Positions 48,001 to 60,000 of a stretch of DNA of 64,000 nucleotides are shown here, piece after piece (the first letter of the stretch is position 1; each line of letters begins with the position of its first letter). A model generated the notes under the pieces. It ran no database searches. It saw only the letters and a program-made list of their open reading frames with translations, and was not told where the DNA came from. Location of the stretch: contig WEDG01000466.1 of NCBI GenBank assembly GCA_017591395.1, positions 124,001-188,000 of the forward strand. The letters are read 5' to 3'. Source of the stretch: Schistocephalus solidus. Its lineage: Eukaryota > Platyhelminthes > Cestoda > Diphyllobothriidea > Diphyllobothriidae. The position numbers were made by a program, and so were the translations under genes.

Positions 48001-51000
48001 ACCTGAGCCCGGTGTCCAGACAGAGTCAAGAAGACCGGAGGTGGGAGAGGACGCAGGTGACTGGCGCGGTTGGGTCCCCTAAGTCCTAGCCGCCCCTAGG
48101 CGTGCCACCACACCTCCATGTTCGGCAATTGTTATGGGAGCGCAACCAGAATAACGCCTACCGTGCCCTAATGTGGCCCCCGTGTTGGTTCAACGCATCT
48201 ACCACGTGGCCCGTTTAGGGAGCACACCGTTTAGAGGGCCGCACCTACTACCACAGTGAAAGGTCACCCGAGTCCAAAGGGGCCTATGTCAGACTCGCCC
48301 ATCAAGCAAATGCAAGTGCAAAATGAAATTGACAAAGGGATACCGACAGAAGATGTAAAAGGAATGCTACAGATGCCGATCGATGCAGACAGCCCTCAGA
48401 CATTGTGCACATTTTCGGAGGCTATCTTAGAGGTTAAGTTAACCAGCGCAATGACCTATAGCAGTGTACCCTCGGGCGGAATTAGCTACCAGTACGCATT
48501 CCCGTATCAGCAGAGTTGAAACCCCAGTTAATACATCTTCAACCTCGAAAATGTCAAGTACTCCACGGGGGTCGATGATTGAAGGCTCTTTCGATTGAGC
48601 ACAATACATAATCATTTTATGATGTCTCATCTACAACAACAGATGAGTTGCACGAAGAAAACGCAACAATAGGGCAGCCGTCTCCTCATCTACTTCGACA
48701 GACCTAGAGTGTCAGTGGATGATAGACATGCTGCTGGAAGCCTTTGAGTGCCCAGTAAGGGTGACTGCATCATAATTCAGGGTCTCTTAGTGTCGCACGC
48801 TAACACCCCAAAAAACTAATTTCCGCCTACTTAGAGCAATTCCAGGAACTCATCAACGAAATACTGCAAACATTCTAGGAAATAACCATCCTAAAGGCCT
48901 TTCATCTCGGAAGTCATTCAAATTTCACCCTTTGGACACAACGACGAACCCTCAAAGTCGTCCTAGGCGGTCCTGAACGAGCGAAATTAATCCTTTCCAG
49001 GCGTTTTTGACTGGAACATTCGCACAAGGTTGTGTTTTCTCAGCCGGATAACTCCGCTGTCGGACGGATGAAGCATCGTGAACTAATTCTGGAATTGATA
49101 ACACTACGCACCAAATGAAAACAAAACCTGATAATCTACAAAGATCAGATAGTAAAATGACTCTCTGCCCCACTGTGGATCAAACCGGTTCGTATGACCG
49201 CACCGATAATCCAGTAGACTCTGTTGGGCTAAAAACGGATCTTGCCTAAACTCAACGCTGCCATTCATGTACACTAACATGCAAACCCTCCTTCCAGAAA
49301 TGGATGAACTGAGAATCCATATTTGCGACCTGCTCCCAGATTTTATCCCAATAAGAGAAACCTGGTCGTCAGAACAGGTTGATGACATGGAGCTTGCACT
49401 TCCTGTATTCAAAATCTTTCTCAGAGACAGGGAAAATTGAAGGGGTGGAGGCATAGTAACATTCGTAAATAAAGGCACTTTTCGGAAAAAACGTCTAGGG
49501 TGACTTGTACGGAAGCAGTATGGTTGACTTAAAAGGCAACGGGTTCTCAGAGCCTTGATATCTTAACGGTGTATTAATCCCCCCGGAAATGACCATGAAT
49601 TTGATACCCAATTGCTGGATGAGCTCAAAGTATTTGCAACGTAGCCGAATACTCTCATCGTTGGGGACTTTAATGCATCTACCATTGACTGGAACTCCGC
49701 CTCCGTCGATTGCTTTCAGACAACAGTTAATCAGCAGCTTCTGTGCACAATTGGCAATTTAGTTCTTACCTAACATCTTGTTTCTGACGATGGTTCGCGT
49801 GGTCCAGCAAATGAACTGCCTCGACTAGATCACCTGAAAACATCGATGTTGTGAATAATTTACCCCCATTATTCAAGAGCAACCGTGTGATTCTCCTGTT
49901 GGGATGCACATTATTCTCTTTACCGGGTCAACCGTTGGATCTCTGACCAAATATTTAGCGTGGGGATTTCAAACAGATGAAAAATAACTTTTATTCTATC
50001 GAGTGGGCATCCCTATTCTCCGACGATATCGACGAGGCTTGTGACAAATTCAAAGACGTAGTCCGCACCCTCATTTCTAAACACTGCTCAATCATGCGAA
50101 GAAGGTTAACAAACAGGCCTCGCTGGTAGACTCCTCCGTAAAGAAGGAAATTAACAAGAAGAGGAAACTATGAAAAAGATGTCACATTGATAAGACGCTG
50201 AAATTCCTCAACAGTTACAGGTTGTAGAGAAGCCGAGTCAAATTTCTTATCGTCAGAGATCGACAGGTCTTCAAAAGGGATCTGTGGAACCGTGTCATGG
50301 TTAATCCCAAAGTCCTTTTTAGTTGCCTAAGGCAGAAACAAGTATCCAATCCCACTATTGCGGACTGTCGAGTGCGCAAAAACCTCAGAACAAAAGGACA
50401 CGGCTGAACATCTTTCTCAGTTCTTCTGGTTCGTCGGGACAACAGAAGCTGAATTTTTCCCACCCACTTGCGAGGACGGGGTAAGGTCTATTATGGAATC
50501 AGTCCGCTTCAACGAAGAAATCATTCAGGAAGAGTTGCTTAACCTGAAAGTGTTGACCTCTTCAGGCCCCGATGTAATCCTGGACAATCTGTTGAAGGAG
50601 CTAGCTTCTGAAATGGTCAAACCACTAGTCTTACCACTAGTCTTCTTGGTGTTTATCCTCCGATTGGAAGACCGCAACCATCCCTCCGCTCTTCAAGAAT
50701 GGAAGCCGAGCGTCTGCGAATAACTACAGACCGGTGAGTCTTACCTTCACCTGTTGCAAAATCATGGAGAAAATAATCAAGAAAGCTTTGCTGTAGTTCC
50801 TCGATCAGAATCACCTCCCCTCCGATACCCAAAACGGCTTTTGAAGTCGTAGGCCTTGTCTTAAGGACCGCTCTTCTAATTTTGAACGCTGGATCAAATC
50901 ACATGACGAAGGTAAAATGGTGCACGTCATCTACATCGACATCCAAAAGACCTTTGACAGCGTTCCTCACCAACGTCTCCTGCATAAACTGTGCAGCGTA

Positions 51001-54000
51001 GGAGTTTGTCAAAGCCTTCTTGTATGAATCAAGAACTTTTTGACTTGACGGTCCCAAAGAGTAAAAGTCGGACGCCTCAGAATCAAACCGTGGTGAATGG
51101 CGTCCCACAGGGCTCAGTTTAAGGCTCACATAGTTCCTTGTTTTTCATCAAGGATTGCATCAGGTACCTTGAATGTGATGTACTCCTGTTTGCTGACGAA
51201 CTAGGACTATGGAAATTTTTCGTTAATACGGCAGCCGAAGACCATCTGCAAATATACTTAAACAGGCTCTAGGACTGAGCAAAGCGCTGGCTTATGCCGT
51301 TCAATGTTATTAACTGCAATTTTCTTCAAATCGGTCACTGTGGAGCCTCCAGCCCGAGGATTTAATTTATAAATGGTATGCCATTGCAGTCAGTTGACGG
51401 TCAGAAGGACTTGAAAGGTTAAGATAACATGGTCACTCAACCCAACACTGAACTGCACGAAGGTGGCCAAGTCAGCGATGTTTGTATTGCAACTCATTAG
51501 GTGCGCCTATATGGGATTTGACAAAGACAATTTATCCAAAATATTTGGAAGTTTCGAGAAGCCGCATCTAGAAAATTCCATACAGGCCTGGATACCTTTA
51601 ACTGTGAAGGATAGTACTGTTTTAGAGAATGTCCGGAAGCGGGTGAAAAAAATGACTAAAGACCCGCGAACGCCAACCTATGAAAACAGACTATTAACCT
51701 ATTCCTCTTTCATAAAGGCAACTAAGAGGTTATCCCATACCAAACCTTCACATTGTGAATGGCCTGCACTATTGCTTTTTCCAATACTTTTTCAGTCTAA
51801 CCAACGCGCACACCCTTTAAAACAACGCAGAGGTAAAGCAAGGGTCGACGGACGCAAGTACTTCTGCAGTAACAGAGTGGTTACAGCGAGGAACGCTCTG
51901 CCCGTGGATGTTATTCTCTCTACCACTATGAATTCCTTTAAGCGCAAACTGGATGCTTATTAACCACCCCCATATATTCGATTTGCATGTCATTATACTA
52001 CTCTAAAACAATGAGTAGTATTTTAAGTGTATTTTTTCGACTAGTCGATGACGACTTTTTTCCTCGTCATTATGAAAACGAAGTCTTTTCAATTTTCCTT
52101 ATGCACCGATGTTTTCCTTTCCACTTTTTACCTATCTTTACCTTAATAAAACTGAACTGAACTAAACTAAAATAGTATGCCTTCAAATACGAATTGAATT
52201 GATAACGTAAAAATGCTTTACTCAGGTACTTTTAGTAGCATTTATTATAAAATAATTACAGAGCAGGAATACCGTTATAATTTACTGACAGAAGTGAACA
52301 CGCGAGTTTCAGGAAGCAGTTCCGAAGAAGAAGATGTGATCACTGAAACATAGCGTTTATTGGTCTGTCGGTTCTGCGAATGCCTCTGACGATATCTTCG
52401 AACAAGGATCCAAAATGTCAGACCGATGAAAACCACATTCCAGCGATCACCTCTTCTTCTTCTGAACTCTACAAGTTGCTTGTGAGTAATTCTTAATTTT
52501 TATCGCTGAACATATTATTGCGAGTACCTATTGAATACCCCGATATTTCCAAGTATGCTGAATTTGCTGACTTTGCTTCATAGAGCTAACTGGCATTCAA
52601 GACGAGGTCCTAATGTTGATAATTTGCAAAGGAATGAACTGCACTTGTAGGCTTGCAACCAGAATCTGAAAACTTCACTGGAATTCTCAGGCCAAAACAG
52701 AAAAAAATGCTATATGAAGATCGAGGAAAGTATATCCTAAAGGCTTGAAGTACCAATGAGTTTTCGTTTGGAGAATAAAAGGACTCACCGCCTCCTTAGC
52801 GTAATAAAGCATGTCGGTTAGGACCACGCGGCCCTCGGCGTCCGTGTTAACTACTCGTACACGGCGGCCAGCAAGGCTGGTGAGGATTTCGTCCGGAATG
52901 TAGGCGTCAGCACCTGGACTGTTACGAACGAATGCCATGAAGCCCATCACCTTCAGAGAGCTCGGCTTCAGCATGCTGAGGGTCTTGAAGAAGCCAGCAA
53001 CTGCCGCGGCTCCACACTTATCTCGATGCATGCCCTGCATGTAGTTATGTGTCTTGATGTTGGCACCTCCGGTGTCAAAGGTGATGCCCTTGCCAGTGAA
53101 GAGGAGAGTTTCTTGAGGCGTGCCCGAACCCTGGTACTCCATCGTCACTATGCGACCATCATGGCGTTCAACACCTCAAAAAAATAGATCAATTAAGAGG
53201 TTTACATTTCTTCTTGCATCTGCGCAGCCTTAAGTGCTGAAAGGATAAGCGCAACGTCAGGTGCATCCACTAGAACAGAATTCACAGACTAAACAACGGT
53301 TACGCAATCGTAACTATGCGACCATCATGACACTCAAAGCCTGAAAATTGAAAAATGAAGAAATTCACATTTATTCTTAACACACACACATGCTCAACCT
53401 GCAAATGCTGAGAGTGTAAAGAGTAAATCGTTTAGAGCAGAATTCACGGACGGAGGACCAGGACAGATAAAAAGCCGGCGTTTCTCAACCAGCCTTCTTG
53501 GAATAAATGTGTGTCAGGCGTTGAGAAACGCTCATCGATCACTAACATAACTCACTCATCCCTTCAATATTCCCGATTTTAACTGGCAAGATAATGAGTC
53601 CGTGGCCCAGTGGTTTGAGATCATGGTTTTGAGCCTCGGGTGGTGCATCACCTAGGGTTGGGTATGTCTATCTGATGATGGCTTTTGAGTCAGAAGTGGT
53701 TATTCCAGTCTCTATTGTCTTTGTCAGCAATATTCAATTATGTGTTATCTAAAACTTACCAAAAGAGTACCACCCGACGTAACGTACAAGCATGGGTTTA
53801 GGCGTTGTCGCCATTAAGAGGTTCACACAATGTTGCTTTTGTGGTAGGACGACCAAAGTAACGGATCAAATAGCAACTTTCTAGGTGGTGACTATTAGGA
53901 GGCCATGGTAGTTTAAAACGTCTTTCGTTTTATTTTGATAAGGAAAGTTCGCGTAGAGCGGGCCTCATTCTTTCTCCTGTCAAAGGTCCAAATAAAAGTG

Positions 54001-57000
54001 GGTCAGGCCAGCTAGGAATGCTATTGGGAATATTGGTGGGCGTGAGTTTAAGCCACCGGATCTCGCAATCCGTACACTTGTCGGGACAACAAACAATTAT
54101 CCAACCCTACTAGCCCGGCTATAAATGCTTAATCTAACGAAAACAATTGATAGCGGTAGAATAAGCTGATGCTCTAATTTTCTTTATTTAGCCCCATTCA
54201 TCGAAATCCTTTTATTATCGGTCCTGTATTACTAGCTGACCTATCCTATGTTCCTTGAGTTGCGTCATCTATTACGGGAGCAAAACTTGGGCAGCATGAA
54301 ACTCGTGTTTTATTCTCATGTGTAGGTAATAGCAACGGAAGAAAAGTTTGGAAGGCTACAAACATCAACTTGCTAACGCCCAGGCTGTGAGGTGAGCTAG
54401 GGAATGTGCAAATCAGTTCACAAAAATACATAACGGATGGCAGCTGGTGGTAATAAATGCACACACAAGCTCTGTGCTTTCAGTATACATTCTGCGCTCA
54501 GCCCTTGTGACCACAACAAGGACTTTCGATCTGTCTAGGCTTCCTTCGAAGTACTAACAATAAAAGAGAAGATAAAAACTAACCCGAGGACGTGAAGGTA
54601 ATGAGCTGAGTGAGAGGACATACAAACGCGGTCTCCATAACCTAACGACCATATGCAGCTTAGAAATCCCTGCGCACCAGTTGAAACAAAGGCATGATGG
54701 AGACCAAACTGTCCTAATTTAGCAGAAAATAAACGTTGAATTGGCACAGGATAGTCTGCGTTCACGGTTTGTGGAAGCAGTTAGGAGCTCTGACCTAACC
54801 AAATTGTAAAATGCAGGCAAGGTGTAACCTGACTTCCCATTCCTCTCTTCTTTCCATGACCCCTCTAAACATTTAAGATCATTGGGTTTTGATAATCTGA
54901 TATTCCGGAACCCAATCAGTCTTGAAAAATGATTCCACCTATAGCTGATCCTGTGTACTTACGCCACAACTTTCGCTTGCTCTGCAGCGATTAAACACAC
55001 AATTGTATTAGATAATACCGCATTAGTTTACCTCCCAGAATTTTGACTCGAAAATTGCCCCTCTGTCGTGCATGCTACCTCACTGAACACTCAGGGGTAA
55101 GTCACTATCAGACATAGTTACTCGTTAGAATTTCTCTCGCCCTACCGATACTCCACAAATTGGCGCCCAGAATGGATTCACTTGGATATATGTCCTCTGT
55201 CAGAGTGATGAAAATTCAAGGTGATCTGCTAGCACACGAATAACCATGACACTCTTAACATGCAACAGTGGAAGCGACGCCTACTACTGAATGTCCACAG
55301 TAGTGGCTATTAGCTGCTATTCATGCAGTCATGGTGGTGTGAAACGCATATAACATTAAAAGTAAAAACAGAATGGCCGAGTGCCAAGATTACTCCTTAT
55401 CACACCCAGGTTTCCACGTCTGGTAATCTGTTTATATCATAAATCACTGTTGCGTACTTCCTCACCATAAACTACGCGATGTGGTTGTAAACTATCTAGG
55501 TAAGCTTAAGACCGTGGCTTGAAAGGCTTCCGACTGACAGGATAACTGGGCTCTTTTCTCAAAATTGGGAGTAAGGCTAGATTGGCTCCTTCTTTACCTG
55601 CTCTATTTGTCACTCCTCCTTAGTTTGGATCCTAGCTACCACCATCTAGTTTCTGGGAAACTAGATGGTGCCTCTTACTTGGATAAGGCATGTGTTATAT
55701 GCGTAGACGGACGGTTCAGTTTTGTCAACGAACACCAAAGACCCTGTCTACAGTCTTCTTGACTCCATCTTGAGAGCAGGCCAAGGTGGGATGTTTTGAG
55801 AGTGAGCTTTACGCTTCGCAAGTCTATCCTTACTATAAAATAATTTACGCACAGATCGCTGTCCCTGCGTCCCCCATACCACGTGAAGCATGGTGGTTAT
55901 CGCCGTCAATGACTTTTGAACTGAAATTTTCCTATTGGTTGGTGTGCGCTCACCGGTTGGTTTTGAGACTCACTCGTCCCGTTCTGCCTCGGGGCTCAAT
56001 CTCAAGCCCCACCAGCATCTGCACAGTGTTATAGGCAGAATGACATTACTGACGAGGACCAGGGAGACTTAAATAGCCATTTATGGCTTATAAACCATTA
56101 CCAGCCAGCCATACCCCACCCCGGGGTTCAAATTCCTCGATGCTTGAGCCCGGGAACTGTTGATTAGGCGTCTAATGCTCTACCGATTTAGCACCAAAGA
56201 TTAACGCGACAAGTGAGTCCCGTAATCGTTCAGGGAGCGCCTTCCAACTTAAGCGACTATTGTGGATCTAAACCTGCAAGAACACGAGCCTGCGACAGAA
56301 TGCTTAGTGCGCTGGAATTCAAATCAACAGGTGTGACAAAAATCCTGGCTGGTGAGGGTTTATAATCCAGAAATGACCCTTCCAGTCTCCCTCATCTTTG
56401 TCACTCATGTTATTCTGAATTTTTCTTTTTGTCTGGAGCTGAAGATTTGCAGCAAAATCAGTCGGTTGAACGGCGAACAACAATCGATAGTCCAGAAATA
56501 TTACCGATTAGTATAGAGCCACCGGCGTCACACATTACGCACATAATAAGGAATATTCCCTATGACAGTACATAGGATATGTTTTTCCATCATGAAGTTG
56601 TAATAAACAGTTTTGAATAATAAACAACTGCTTCATATTCAATTTGTGCTTGTGTAACCTGTCCGATGATGACAAATAATCCAGAAATGGCTATTATAAT
56701 CTCTCTGCCTCTACCAGTTAAACGCGTCAACTATCCTACCCACTGGCTTGAAGAATGAAAAAATCACAGCTGTCTCCTGCACATAAACACACCTGAATAG
56801 CCAAGGCCTTCGCACAATAAACAATAGAGGACTCGATCTCCCAACGTGTCGGCTGTACAGTGAGAGACCACCGAGAGCTACTGCTAACTGCTAATTTATG
56901 ACACTATCCAATGTCACCACGTCCTTTACGAAAAGGAAGCCCTTCCACCAACTACCAAGTTAAAACATATTGCCTTTGTTTATTTATGGTGTTTGTAGCC

Positions 57001-60000
57001 GTCTTATTCGAGGTTTTTCTTTATCTCAATATAGACCACTGCTCCGTTGATTTCTGTGTGATCGTAAAAGATGCTTCGATGTAGTTTTTGTTGAAATATT
57101 TCCCAGGTAGATGGGTGCCTCAACCACTGGTGTGCATGCTGCCCTCCTGCCCTGCAGCAGCTACCAAGATAACTAGTCCTCCCTATCCAGTAACGAGCCA
57201 GGACTTCCGGAGAATAACCAGACAAACCTTAATTTCGCTAATTTTTACGGTTTAGAATATACTCATAAGATCCGAGAACAACTACTTACTGACTTGGTTA
57301 CTTAATTGAAGGCAATTAGGGACTCAGATGTGACCCAGAAACCTATAAGAATTTTCAGTCCTGCAGAGCACTGTCGTTTATCGAGAAGAGGTGGACGCAC
57401 TATAGTTCGAACCCAAATTCATAGACAGTATCATATATTGGTAAGTTGTACACAGGGCGCTGCAGTATTTATAGGATGCAATCGCTGTGGTACTGAATGT
57501 CTATGACAATTACCGGCTCTTCCTTCATCGATGATGACTGCGCTAATTGTTTGATGGCCGGCATGCGGGGCATTATACGCTGAAAATTAGTCACCCATCT
57601 TGGAGGTTGGTGTGATGATGGCTTGGCCATCTGGCTCACTGGCATTAACGTTGGAATATGCGTTCACCTGAGTGCTCCTCGAATGGCTGTTTGCTTTGCA
57701 ACAACTGAATCTCAGCACCAAATATGGAATCGAGAGGTCATAACACTTGATAAAAGATTTGGGGCCTATAAACGACTATTCAAGCAGCTGAAGACTCACG
57801 TGATAGTCACCTCTTGCGAGAATTTCGGCGTCATCGAACTAAAATTTTTGGCCAATTCTCGCTGAATCGGCCATGACAGGAGAATTGGCGTTATTTCGTC
57901 ACACTGCTACCACGTGTTCGGCAATTCGCATCTAGAGCAGTCTTCCAATTTATCCAACGTATTTGCTTTGCCCGCAACTGCATCGGATCCCATAAAAAAT
58001 TCCTCATGTTCTTTTGGTTCGCATTACCTGACCTCTAATGGTTGCCTCCGATCTGTGTGCAACTCCGATACGAAGTGGTACGAGAGGCTGGCTGACGGCC
58101 TTTGAGACGGTGTTGATGTACGGAATCGTCCGCCGAAATTTGGGGTGGTCGAATTTTGTTACCCGTCTCGTTTGCGTATGTATCGTCGACCTCTTCTTAA
58201 TTACTTCCTGGGACTCGCATTTTCTCTTGTATCCTTAAAATATACTGAACTGATCTTATTACCATCCGAAATGAGATAGATGGCATTAAGTCGGAGTACG
58301 AAATTTTCACGTTGGGTACAAAAATGAATACTGACCGTTGATCGAAAATAACTATTATTCGTTATTTTTTTCTGGTAAGTGGTAGATAAAATATTTTAAA
58401 ATAAAAATTACAAGATTCGCATTTAGTATTGTTAAAGCAGGTCTGCAGCGCAGTAATTAAGTAGGCGACATACGAACATGTGTCTTATGCTCAAGACATA
58501 TAAACTCGTTTTCATCTGCACTAGCAGATGAGGGAGTACAAGGGGAGATTCGATTATTGACGACGAGTCAGCATACTGAATATCCTAGTGAATGTTCACA
58601 CGTTCACGAATTTTACATAAAATCAAATATAATTTACAATTAAATCGATAAGGAGGTGACCCCAGTTGTAGATCTTAGTTCGAGAATCGATGTTGATTTT
58701 GGGCACTTGCTTGCATTTTTTTATTTATCTCTATGGATTTATCTTATGAACGTTTTTCAAACAATTCTATATGGACCCGAATTCAAACACAGGCTGTTTA
58801 AGTGACCAACATCGTTTCAGGTTGAAGAATGGAATCATACATTCCAACGTAGAGACATAAGGATGTAATATAAAAGTTTTTAAGCAGAGAAGATATTCAC
58901 AGAAAAAAATCTGCATGTAATCAAGTGTCTTAAGAAGCGCATTGATTCATCCAAAGCATTGCGTTATAGTCAAACGAATATGTTAGACTGACGCGAACAT
59001 TTGGGACGTTCTTCGGTGTTTTTGGTCTTATCTCTATAAGCGTCAATAACAAAATAATGTGCAGTAGTAGAATACTGACTACAAACCTGAAATTAAGATA
59101 GTTGATTATCCGTTCTCGTAGGCAGCAGATAAGCCTTTATCTTAATCTTAAGTCCTAGAATAGACGTTCTTTTAAATTCCTGAAAAGGTTCGAGCCATAA
59201 TAATGAAGAAGTCATCTTCGGATTCTGATATTTTTCTTCGTACTCAGCTGCTAGCTGTCAATTGAGATGCGTATTCACGCTTTCAATTGAGTCGGCTGGA
59301 ATTCTCTGAAAACCAAACGTCGTTTTAGAGAGGTGGAAGTCAAGCTAAAGATTTGAGGTCACGATTCAATATCATGCGCATACCGGCGCTTCAAACGCTG
59401 CGATTATTTCCACGAAGACTTATGGTGTCATATTTAGAGTCGTGTTAGACGAAAAATCCCAATAAGGTCAAAAAGCTGTGGCTCAACAAAACTTTGGCAG
59501 CCAAATACTTCATTTTAACTATACCTCGGCCCATGAACGCGTCTCTACTTTTTTTGGGGAGTATGAACACGATAATTCATAAAACAAATTTAGGGACCGA
59601 GATATGTCTCTATCACGTTGGCGATGCCACTCCTCTGACACGATAAAATGTAAGAGTTTTAGCATCCCAAACATAATTCACTGATATGAACCTTATCAGA
59701 AATAAGTTTGACAGCACTCCAGGGGGTTTACACTAGTGCAGAAAATAGGAGGTCAATAACTTTAAGATCCTGATATACTGCTGAATGGTGAACGTAAACC
59801 GAAAGGTAGTATAATCTGTTTTTTCTTTTTGATGGATCAGAACTCATTTTAGAGCAACGGGTGAAAGGGATGTATCATGTTTGAAAGTTAAAATAAAGGC
59901 TGCTGAGCTGTAATGCATACAATGACATAACAATCTCTACTTCATTCTCAAAACGCATCTGCCAGTTGTCGTCTGCAGGCGTAGAAGAGAAAGTAAAATG

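Noticed and set aside
48256..48519. 87-codon plus-strand frame before the LINE
   Set aside because: No family match or supporting context.
49104..49478. 124-codon minus-strand frame
   Set aside because: Antisense shadow of the LINE endonuclease region.
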